Assembly (NCBI GenBank): GCA_023134935.1
Contig: JAGLUD010000094.1
Location: 1 to 12,210, forward strand
DNA length: 12,210 nucleotides
Source of the DNA: Paracoccaceae bacterium
GTDB lineage: Bacteria > Pseudomonadota > Alphaproteobacteria > Rhodobacterales > Rhodobacteraceae
Direction of reading: 5' to 3'
The notes under the pieces are model-generated. The model did not search any database, was not told where the DNA came from, and worked only from the letters and a program-made list of their open reading frames with translations. Positions within the stretch are counted from its first letter, which is position 1. Each line of letters starts with the position of its first letter. Below are positions 1 to 6,327 of this stretch, piece by piece. A program made the translations under genes and the position numbers.

Positions 1-290
1 GTAACTATACGCAGTGCGACAGCCTGCTGATTGGCAACAAATGCGGGGCGCATACGGTTCCTTATATCGAGGTGAAGAATAACTCCTCGCGCGTTGAACA
101 CGAAGCAACGACATCCAAGGTGGACGACGAACAACTGTTCTACTGCCTGCAACGTGGTGTTGGCGAGGAAGAGGCCGTGGCCTTGATCGTGAACGGTTTC
201 GTTAAGGAAGTGTTGCAGTCCCTGCCGATGGAATTCGCAATGGAAGCGCAAAAGTTGGTAGCTATCTCGCTTGAGGGGTCGGTGGGCTAA
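1..290 (+). CDS. sufB: SufB, Fe-S cluster assembly scaffold protein (3' end only)
   Basis: Only the last 95 residues are present; the gene begins left of the window, and the frame reads from base 3 to the TAA at 288-290. The fragment begins NYTQCDSLLIGNKCGAHT and ends ISLEGSVG, the typical SufB C-terminus. Counting back from the end, the Cys in TQCDS falls where Cys405 of the 495-residue E. coli SufB lies. The Glu-His-Glu triplet in RVEHEATTS falls on E432-H433-E434. These residues are known to be needed for cluster assembly at the SufB-SufD interface, so this copy looks functional. SufB acts in the cytosol in the SufBC2D complex, where nascent clusters are built. A GTG at 72 is an internal Val codon, not a start. 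sufC follows after 52 nt, consistent with one operon. Confidence 0.97.
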   Translation, partial: NYTQCDSLLIGNKCGAHTVPYIEVKNNSSRVEHEATTSKVDDEQLFYCLQRGVGEEEAVALIVNGFVKEVLQSLPMEFAMEAQKLVAISLEGSVG

Positions 291-342
291 GGCTCGTCAA
301 TGAATTTAGACGGCCGAGCGCCGCATACTAAGGAATACGAAA

Positions 343-1098
343 ATGTTGAATATTAAGAACTTGAAAGCGTCGCTTGAGGACGAAGATAAACAAATCCTTA
401 AAGGTATCGATCTAGATATCGGACCGGGCGAGGTGCATGCGATTATGGGACCGAATGGTTCGGGTAAATCGACGCTGTCCTATGTGCTTTCGGGTAAGGG
501 CGGATATGTTGTCGATGGTGGCACTGCTACACTTGACGGAACCGACCTGCTGGACATGGAGCCAGAGGAACGCGCGGCCGCTGGTCTGTTCTTGGCATTC
601 CAGTATCCGGTAGAAATTCCGGGTGTGGGCAACATGACGTTCCTGCGCACTGCCGTTAACTCCCAACGCAAGATGCGTGGCGAGGAAGAGCTGAACGCAG
701 CTGAGTTTTTGAAGCTGGTTCGTGCAAAGGCTATAGATTTGAAGATCGATGCCGAAATGCTGAAGCGTCCGGTTAACGTTGGTTTCTCGGGCGGTGAGAA
801 GAAGCGCAACGAAATTTTGCAGATGGCGATGCTTGAGCCAAAAATGTGTATTCTGGATGAAACGGATTCCGGGCTGGACGTTGATGCGATGAAGCTAGTC
901 GCCGAAGGCGTGAATGCGATGCGCGACGGTAAGCGCTCTTTCCTCGTCATCACCCACTACCAACGTCTGCTAGATCACATTAAGCCTGACGTTGTGCATA
1001 TCATGGCAGCCGGAAAAATCATCAAAAGCGGTGGGCCTGAATTGGCGCTGGAAGTCGAGAACAACGGATACGCTGACCTTCTGAACGAGGTGGCGTAA
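343..1098 (+). CDS. sufC: SufC, ATPase of the SufBCD Fe-S assembly complex
   Basis: This is a 251-residue ABC-type ATPase, close to the usual SufC length (about 248). Visible motifs are Walker A GPNGSGKST (36-44), the SufC-style signature FSGGEKKR (148-155), Walker B CILDE (169-173, with catalytic Glu173), the D-loop SGLD (176-179) and the H-loop His205 in VITHYQ. SufC is a soluble ATPase that dimerises on SufB and SufD and drives the conformational change used in cluster assembly; it is not a transporter subunit. The ATG at 343 is preceded by AAGGA at 330-334 at good spacing. The stop overlaps the sufD start in TAATG (1096-1100), which implies translational coupling and equimolar production with sufD. 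Confidence 0.97.
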   Translation: MLNIKNLKASLEDEDKQILKGIDLDIGPGEVHAIMGPNGSGKSTLSYVLSGKGGYVVDGGTATLDGTDLLDMEPEERAAAGLFLAFQYPVEIPGVGNMTFLRTAVNSQRKMRGEEELNAAEFLKLVRAKAIDLKIDAEMLKRPVNVGFSGGEKKRNEILQMAMLEPKMCILDETDSGLDVDAMKLVAEGVNAMRDGKRSFLVITHYQRLLDHIKPDVVHIMAAGKIIKSGGPELALEVENNGYADLLNEVA

Positions 1099-2384
1099 TG
1101 GCGCTTGCAGCTAATAAAGTGGACGCGACGGAGGCTTTGATCGCAGCCTATCCCGCGCCTTCGGGCGAGGGGAAATGGGCCAGCGATGCACGTGCGCGTG
1201 CGCTGGAAACATTGCGGCAAACCGGTGCGCCGGTCCGGCGTGACGAGTATTGGAAATTCACCAATCCGGCGCGACTTTTGGAGCCTGCGAAAGCTGCGAC
1301 GATCCTTGCGACAGACGAAACGCCAATGTTTGATGGTGTTGATAAGCTGTTGGTGGTGTTCGTTGATGGTGTCCTGCGGGCTGACCTGTCTGATGATTTG
1401 ACGATGGACGGGCTCGAAATAGAAACGTTGGCTTCGGCCATGTCCAAAGACATCCACTGGGCCAACGATATATATGGTGTGCTGGAAGCCAACGGTCAGA
1501 ACCCTGTTTCGCGGCCAATGGCGGCGCTGAATACTGCCATGGCGACTGAGGGCTTGGTTATTCGGGTGACCGGCAAAGCGGCAAAGCCGATTGCGCTGCG
1601 GTATTTGCGTTCCGGCGCCGATGCCGACGTGATGGTTCACAATGTTATCAAGCTTGAGCAAGGCGCTGACCTGACGCTGTTGGAAAACGGTCCGGCAGCC
1701 GCGCGGTTCAATAGCAGCCTTGAGGTAGACATTGCTGACAACGCGGCCCTTCACCACGTGCGTGCACAAGGGCGGGACCATGAACGCCTGGCAGCTACAC
1801 ATATGTTCGCGCGTCTTGGCACAGAGAGCCGCTTCAAAAGTTTCACGTTGACGGTTAACGGTGCGTTAACGCGCAACGAAGCAGTGCTCGAGTTTACCGG
1901 CGACGATGCCTTCGCCACAGTTTCTGGCGCAAGTGCTGGCGACCGTGCTTATCATCACGATGATACCGTCTTCATCACCCACGACGCGCTGAACTGCGAA
2001 AGCCGTCAGGTATTCAAAAAGGTTCTACGTAATGGCGCGACAGGCGTGTTTCAGGGCAAAATCCTTGTTCCATCGCATGCACAGAAAACCGACGGCTATC
2101 AGATTGCTCAAGGTTTGTTGCTGGATGATGACTGTACTTTCCTCGCCAAGCCTGAACTTGAGATTTATGCCGATGACGTAATTTGCTCGCACGGGTCTAC
2201 TTGTGGAGGGGTCGATGAAACGGCGCTGTTCTATCTAACATCTCGCGGCGTACCTAAGTCACAGGCGCAAGATATGCTTGTTCTGGCGTTTATGGACGAA
2301 AGCATCCAAGAAATTGAGGACGACGTCTTGGCCGACGAGATCCGCGAACGTCTTGGCGCATGGATGGAACGGCATAGAGATTAA
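1098..2384 (+). CDS. sufD: SufD, Fe-S cluster assembly scaffold partner
   Basis: The protein has 428 residues (E. coli SufD has 423). The N-terminal helical part carries DEYWKFTN (about residues 48-55), a typical SufD motif. The C-terminal half is the SufB/SufD right-handed beta-helix core, with KPELEIYADDV followed by CSHGSTCGG. The Cys363-Ser-His365 there corresponds to the Cys358/His360 pair of E. coli SufD, which lies at the SufB-SufD interface. SufD pairs with SufB and binds one SufC protomer in the cytosolic SufBC2D complex. The start ATG shares one base with the sufC stop, so translation is coupled. A 1-nt gap separates its stop from the next gene, a membrane protein. Confidence 0.96.
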   Translation: MALAANKVDATEALIAAYPAPSGEGKWASDARARALETLRQTGAPVRRDEYWKFTNPARLLEPAKAATILATDETPMFDGVDKLLVVFVDGVLRADLSDDLTMDGLEIETLASAMSKDIHWANDIYGVLEANGQNPVSRPMAALNTAMATEGLVIRVTGKAAKPIALRYLRSGADADVMVHNVIKLEQGADLTLLENGPAAARFNSSLEVDIADNAALHHVRAQGRDHERLAATHMFARLGTESRFKSFTLTVNGALTRNEAVLEFTGDDAFATVSGASAGDRAYHHDDTVFITHDALNCESRQVFKKVLRNGATGVFQGKILVPSHAQKTDGYQIAQGLLLDDDCTFLAKPELEIYADDVICSHGSTCGGVDETALFYLTSRGVPKSQAQDMLVLAFMDESIQEIEDDVLADEIRERLGAWMERHRD

Positions 2385-2385
2385 T

Positions 2386-2979
2386 ATGAGCTTTCTTGGC
2401 AGCGGGTTCTTACCCGAAATTGTAAACGCATATGGAGGTTTTCGCGCCTCCATGCGCAAACAACTTGATAAAAACCCGGGCGAGGAGGGGCTGCTGGCGC
2501 TGCTCATCTTCGGCTGTTTCGTGATCTTCCTAAGCTTCTTGCCTCGTCTGTTCGCCACCGACCTGTCACAGGCACCAGACCAGAGCATAGCCGGAGGAAT
2601 CATTATGTGGTTCTTCGTGGTGATGTTCTTTTTACCGCTGCTGATGTACGGGATCGCGTGGATATCCCACTTCATTGCGAAGGGCTTCGGGGCGACAAAC
2701 AGCAACAAGAATGCCCGCCACGCGTTATTCTGGGGGCTTACCGTCCTTACCCCCGTTTTTATTGCCAAAGCGATGCTAGCCAGCGTTTTTATCCAGATCG
2801 GTGGCGATTTGGGGCAAACCATGTTGAATGCCTTAAACGTGATTTTAGCCCTCGCAATATTGCGAATTTGGGGTGCAATGCTGGCTGAGGCGAAAGAATT
2901 TAGCAGCGCTTGGCGTGTTTCTGGCGTTATTTTCGCTATTTTTGCTGGATTATTGCTAATTATCAACCTTGGGGCATAA
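2386..2979 (+). CDS. Yip1-family-like membrane protein, first of four in the suf operon
   Basis: This is a 197-residue polytopic membrane protein. After a short amphipathic N-terminus (residues 1-34) there are about five hydrophobic segments, near 36-57, 68-97, 113-136, 145-163 and 175-195. The N-terminal pattern (an Arg-rich stretch, then NPGEEGLLALL and a first membrane segment) resembles Yip1-like proteins common in Rhodobacteraceae. It shares a core with the next two proteins: a Pro-x-Glu motif before segment 1, then K-GFG (99-102), an Arg about 10 residues later, FWG (115-117) and a Pro opening segment 3. The start at 2386, 1 nt after the sufD stop, was chosen over an upstream in-frame start at 2278 because the extra residues would merely be an out-of-frame reading of sufD. 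The placement implies co-translation with sufD. The function is unknown; a role with the Suf machinery is inferred from position only. Confidence 0.85.
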   Translation: MSFLGSGFLPEIVNAYGGFRASMRKQLDKNPGEEGLLALLIFGCFVIFLSFLPRLFATDLSQAPDQSIAGGIIMWFFVVMFFLPLLMYGIAWISHFIAKGFGATNSNKNARHALFWGLTVLTPVFIAKAMLASVFIQIGGDLGQTMLNALNVILALAILRIWGAMLAEAKEFSSAWRVSGVIFAIFAGLLLIINLGA

Positions 2980-3053
2980 TGGCCCTAGTCCTGCCCTAAT
3001 TCCGTCAAAGTTGTGAATCATGTTGGTCCTAACTTAGCAAAGAGGACACGATT

Positions 3054-3695
3054 ATGGTTAGCATCAACATATCAGACATTCGTAACGAAGCAGAAAACCT
3101 TCGCCCAAGCGTAACAGTACGCCTTGCACGGTCTTTCTTCGATATGCGCGCCACAACTGAAGAGTTGCTAAGCGAACGTCCTTCCGAAGCCCGCCTTTTG
3201 ATGCTGGTGCTTTTATCCGACATGATCTTCACATTGTCATGGGCTCTTAAAACCCTGATCTCTCCGACACAGGCCGCGACGGCCTCCATGGGTTCAGATG
3301 TTGTTCTTTGGCTAATGGTTGCATTGATGCTGCGTACCACTGCCATTTACGCTCTGGCACTGGTTGTTGGTATAGTTGTTAAGGCCTTCGGTGGTAAAGC
3401 TACCCTGTTTGAAACACGTGTTGGCGTAATCTGGGGCGTGTTTGTTGCTGCACCGATCGGTCTAATCATCGCGGAATTCGCGGTTATCATCAACCAGTTC
3501 GACGGCAGCCTTGCACTGCTGCAGAGCCAAGGTATCCAGATGACACCTTACTGGCTTGGTATGGTTCCATTCGTATGGTTTGTTTCCAAAGGCGCTGCTG
3601 CCGCCAACCGCATCGAAAACGCGGTTCCTATCTTCGGCACTATCGCTGCCCTTGCAGTAATTCTGGTAGGCGGCGTACGCTACATGGCGATGTAA
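3054..3695 (+). CDS. Yip1-like membrane protein, paralog A
   Basis: This is a 213-residue integral membrane protein with a polar N-terminal region (1-46) and about five hydrophobic segments (near 48-69, 82-108, 123-146, 165-180 and 190-208). It is clearly paralogous to the protein at 3816-4487: both have ERPSEARLL (41-49 here), LLSD-IF, an R-T pair (94-95), KAFGG (110-114), TR-GV-WG (121-128) and WLG--P--WFVS near the end. The charged residues Asp56, Lys66 and Arg94 lie in or at the ends of membrane segments and are kept in the paralog. The ATG at 3054 has AGAGGA at 3041-3046. A 74-nt gap separates it from the preceding gene; no convincing promoter or terminator was found there. No established function; the Yip1-family assignment is by topology and pattern. 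Confidence 0.85.
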   Translation: MVSINISDIRNEAENLRPSVTVRLARSFFDMRATTEELLSERPSEARLLMLVLLSDMIFTLSWALKTLISPTQAATASMGSDVVLWLMVALMLRTTAIYALALVVGIVVKAFGGKATLFETRVGVIWGVFVAAPIGLIIAEFAVIINQFDGSLALLQSQGIQMTPYWLGMVPFVWFVSKGAAAANRIENAVPIFGTIAALAVILVGGVRYMAM

Positions 3696-3815
3696 GATAA
3701 ACTATACGGGATCGAAGCATTTGGTTTTGATCTCGAATTTCACTACAAGACACGTTTTCCAATCTAAGTTTTTACAATACCGATCACATTTTCCAAGACA
3801 CGTTAGGGGGCTGCA
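3696..3815 (+). promoter_or_regulatory. 120-nt gap with an 11-bp direct repeat and a possible -10 element
   Basis: This is the longest gap inside the suf-membrane protein block. It contains two exact copies of CAAGACACGTT, at 3746-3756 and 3794-3804, start to start 48 bp. Between them TACAAT at 3773-3778 resembles a sigma-70 -10 box. No good -35 lies at 16-18 bp; AAGACA inside the first repeat would need a 20-bp spacer. The second copy ends just before the AGGGGG ribosome binding site (3805-3810). The layout would suit an internal promoter with paired operator sites, but this is inference from spacing alone. Confidence 0.3.
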
Positions 3816-4487
3816 ATGACTATTCACACAGAACCATCCGAGACAAGCTTCACAGCCGGGTATGGCACTTACCGCCAAGACCACTCCGGTTTTCTCACTC
3901 GTATTATAGATGCATGGAAAGACATGCCAGCATCCACCCGCCGCTTGATCGCGGAGCGCCCCTCCGAGGCGCGTTTGCTGTTTTTCGTTCTACTATCTGA
4001 TCTGATTTTCTTCCTGTCCTTCTCGGTTAAAACCGTTGTAAGCCCGACAGCTATTGCCCAAAGCGCTTTGCCAAACGATGTTGCATTGCTGCTGGTTGTT
4101 GCTTTGATGGTGCGGACCGGTTCGATTTATGCATTTTCGTTTGTTCTTGGGCTAATCCTTCGCGCCTTTGGCGGCACAGGCACCTTAAAAGACACCCGCG
4201 CGGGTGTGTTCTGGGGCTCGTTCGTATCGGCTCCGTTTGAAGTTCTGGCTGCAATTCTGGCTGTCAGCATGTCCTCCATGGAAAGTGCTATGCCATTCCT
4301 GTCCGGCGAAACGCTTTCGTTGGCACCATTATGGCTCGGTCTGCTCCCGTACATCTGGTTCGTCTCCGCCGGAGCGACTGCAGCGCACGGATTCAAACGT
4401 TTTTACCCATTATTTGCGGCACTTTCGCTGCTATGTATTGTAGGTATGTTCTGGGCACTATATCTAAGGGCAAACGGAGTAATCTAA
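3816..4487 (+). CDS. Yip1-like membrane protein, paralog B
   Basis: This 223-residue integral membrane protein is paralogous to the one ending at 3695. The N-terminal 40 residues are polar and not conserved with the paralog. The shared core runs ERPSEARLL (47-55), LLSDLIFFLS (59-68), a Lys-Thr pair (72-73), an Arg-Thr pair (100-101), RAFGG (116-120), TRAGVFWG (127-134), then WLGLLPYIWFVSAGA. About five membrane segments are evident. Conserved Asp62, Lys72, Arg100 and Arg128 are unusual for a purely structural membrane protein. The ATG at 3816 is preceded by AGGGGG five bases upstream. The stop at 4485-4487 abuts the next start with no gap, so the two are probably coupled. Function unknown. 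Confidence 0.87.
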   Translation: MTIHTEPSETSFTAGYGTYRQDHSGFLTRIIDAWKDMPASTRRLIAERPSEARLLFFVLLSDLIFFLSFSVKTVVSPTAIAQSALPNDVALLLVVALMVRTGSIYAFSFVLGLILRAFGGTGTLKDTRAGVFWGSFVSAPFEVLAAILAVSMSSMESAMPFLSGETLSLAPLWLGLLPYIWFVSAGATAAHGFKRFYPLFAALSLLCIVGMFWALYLRANGVI

Positions 4488-5081
4488 ATGCCCATTCCCT
4501 TGCTGGAACTGGCAAGGGAGAGTTTCTTCCGGCCACGTACCGCTGCGCCACATTTGATAGGGTTAAACCTGTCCCGAAACGTGATAATCGAGTCCGCCTT
4601 GCTTTTGGCGGTCCTTACGATTCTGTCACAATTCCTGCTTTACACATTCATCCAGACACAAGCGACGGAGGCGTGGACGGTCAAGTTCTCCATGCCGGTC
4701 GTGGATGTGGCTGTGCAATTCGTTAACGCTTATTTCGTAAGCCAGATCGTGGTCCTGTTGGCCCGCGGCATCCGAGTAAACGTGGCTTTTGGCGATGCAA
4801 TGGTCGTTTACCTGTGGTTCAACTTCCTGTTGGTGGTCTTACTAAGCGTGATGATCCTGACATCGGTGCTGTTCGGCCCGTTCGGCATTTTCGTAGTGCT
4901 GTTCACCGTTGTGTGGGGGCCATACGCGCTGGCGGCTTTTTGGTCGCACCTTCTGGGCACTAAAAACCTGTTCTTGGGATTTGTAGTCGCAATCGTGGCC
5001 TTCCTGATAGCAAGCGCAATTTCGGTTATTGTGGCAGGCATTCTTGGCCTGCCAGTGATGGAGCTTATCCCGAATGTATGA
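4488..5081 (+). CDS. Yip1 family membrane protein directly upstream of sufS
   Basis: This is a 197-residue membrane protein. An N-terminal amphipathic region (1-30, LARESFFRPRTAAPHLIGL) is followed by about five hydrophobic segments near 33-55, 70-92, 104-129, 131-152 and 160-190. The N-terminal pattern and the GD-----LWF segment (102-111) resemble small Yip1-domain proteins of Rhodobacteraceae. It lacks the ERPSEARLL and AFGG motifs of its two upstream neighbours, so it is a more distant relative or a separate subfamily. The start ATG immediately follows the previous stop, with GGAG at 4476-4479. The end overlaps the sufS start by 8 nt. This tight packing indicates one transcript with sufS. 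No biochemical role can be read from the sequence. Confidence 0.87.
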   Translation: MPIPLLELARESFFRPRTAAPHLIGLNLSRNVIIESALLLAVLTILSQFLLYTFIQTQATEAWTVKFSMPVVDVAVQFVNAYFVSQIVVLLARGIRVNVAFGDAMVVYLWFNFLLVVLLSVMILTSVLFGPFGIFVVLFTVVWGPYALAAFWSHLLGTKNLFLGFVVAIVAFLIASAISVIVAGILGLPVMELIPNV

Positions 5082-6294
5082 CGTAAACGAGATCCGTAAA
5101 GACTTCCCGATACTGTCGCGCGAAGTTCACGGAAAGCCACTGGTGTATCTGGATAACGGTGCTTCGGCGCAAAAAACGCAGGCGGTGATCGACGCGGTTA
5201 CACGTGGGTACGCCGAAGAATATGCGAACGTGCACCGTGGGCTGCACTACCTGTCGAACCTTGCCACTGATAAATATGAGGCTGTTCGAGGGATAGTACA
5301 GAAGTTCTTAGGTGCGGATCGCGAAGAAGAAATACTATTCACGTCCGGTTCGACCGAAGGACTAAACCTTGTTTCTTACGGGTGGGGCGTTCCCAACCTT
5401 GAAGCTGGCGACGAGATCATCCTGTCGGTGATGGAGCATCACGCCAACATCGTCCCATGGCACTTCTTGCGCGAACGCATGGGGGTGGTTCTGAAATGGG
5501 TCGATGTGGCCGAAGATGGCTCGCTCGACCCGCAAGCGGTCATTGACGCGATTTCGCCGCGGACCAAGATGGTGGCAATCACGCACATGTCGAACGTGCT
5601 CGGCACTGTTGTCGATGTGAAAACGATAATTGCTGCGGCTCACGACAAGGGCGTGGTGGTTTGTGTCGATGGATCGCAATCTACCGTGCATATGCCGGTT
5701 AACGTCGCTGATCTTGATGCGGACTTTTACGTGATTACCGGCCACAAGCTTTACGGCCCATCAGGTTCAGGCGCGATTTACATCAAGACCGAACGCCAAG
5801 CCGAAATGCGCCCGTTCATGGGCGGCGGTGATATGATTGGCGAGGTCACGAAAGATATCGTCACCTACAACTCCCCCCCCCATAAATTCGAGGCAGGCAC
5901 CCCCGGCATCGTCCAGACCATCGGCATGGGAGTGGCACTTGAATACATGATGGATGTCGGGATGGATAACATCGCGGCCCACGAGGCGACGCTGTTTTCC
6001 TACGCAAACGAGCGTCTACGCGGTCTGAACTACATCAACATCCAAGGCAACGCTCCGGGCAAGGGCGCGATATTCTCGCTAACCATGAACGGTGCTGCAC
6101 ACGCGCACGACATCTCGACCATCGTGGACCGCAAAGGCGTAGCCATCCGCGCAGGCCACCACTGCGCGCAACCCTTGATGCATCATTTGGGGGTAACGGC
6201 GACGGTCCGCGCGTCCTTCGGGATGTACAACACGGTTGAAGAGGTGGATGTGCTGGTGGATGCGCTTGAGACATGTCACGAGTTGTTGGGGTAA
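5074..6294 (+). CDS. sufS: SufS, group II cysteine desulfurase
   Basis: This 406-residue enzyme is a PLP-dependent aminotransferase-fold class V protein, the same length as E. coli SufS. It takes sulfur from L-cysteine, forms a persulfide on a catalytic Cys, and passes it to the SufBCD scaffold, releasing alanine. Key residues are in place: His123 in MEHHANIVPWH (stacks on PLP), Lys225 in TGHKLYGPSG (Schiff base with PLP) and Cys364 in RAGHHCAQPLM (persulfide carrier). The ATG at 5074 lies inside the end of the previous gene (8-nt overlap), with GGAG at 5060-5063; the N-terminus YDVNEIRKDFPIL is the family's normal beginning. A run of nine C residues falls at 5873-5881 and is read in frame as Ser-Pro-Pro-His. 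No sufA, sufT or sufE follows; a convergent prfC does. Confidence 0.97.
   Translation: MYDVNEIRKDFPILSREVHGKPLVYLDNGASAQKTQAVIDAVTRGYAEEYANVHRGLHYLSNLATDKYEAVRGIVQKFLGADREEEILFTSGSTEGLNLVSYGWGVPNLEAGDEIILSVMEHHANIVPWHFLRERMGVVLKWVDVAEDGSLDPQAVIDAISPRTKMVAITHMSNVLGTVVDVKTIIAAAHDKGVVVCVDGSQSTVHMPVNVADLDADFYVITGHKLYGPSGSGAIYIKTERQAEMRPFMGGGDMIGEVTKDIVTYNSPPHKFEAGTPGIVQTIGMGVALEYMMDVGMDNIAAHEATLFSYANERLRGLNYINIQGNAPGKGAIFSLTMNGAAHAHDISTIVDRKGVAIRAGHHCAQPLMHHLGVTATVRASFGMYNTVEEVDVLVDALETCHELLG
5873..5881 (+). repeat. Nine-base poly-C tract inside sufS
   Basis: Nine consecutive C bases encode part of Ser267-Pro268-Pro269-His270, just before the conserved FEAGTPG motif. The reading frame is correct as given, so this is not a frameshift in this sequence. 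Such tracts are prone to slippage in replication and to sequencing error. Confidence 0.95.
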
Positions 6295-6300
6295 GTTCCG

Positions 6301-6327
6301 TAGGTCGCGTGGGTTCCACGCGCCTTA
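6301..6327. terminator. Hairpin between convergent sufS and prfC, probable bidirectional terminator
   Basis: A perfect 7-bp stem CGCGTGG (6306-6312) and CCACGCG (6316-6322) with a GTT loop lies in the 30-nt gap between the two stop codons. After one mismatch the pairing can extend to 6301-6304 with 6324-6327, including one G-T pair. There is no clear T tract on either side, so intrinsic termination is plausible from position and shape but not certain. Confidence 0.5.

Noticed and set aside
975..1802. Long open frame (275 codons) on the minus strand across sufC/sufD
   Set aside because: It is antisense to two certain genes, has no family resemblance, and its length is explained by codon bias in the genes on the other strand.
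2278..2385. N-terminal extension of the first membrane protein to an upstream start inside sufD
   Set aside because: The extra 36 residues only re-read the sufD C-terminus in another frame; the ATG at 2386 gives the expected N-terminus.
2259..2966. Long open frame (235 codons) on the minus strand opposite the first membrane protein gene
   Set aside because: The plus-strand frame has a clear membrane topology, starts 1 nt after sufD and shares motifs with its neighbours; the minus frame is its shadow.
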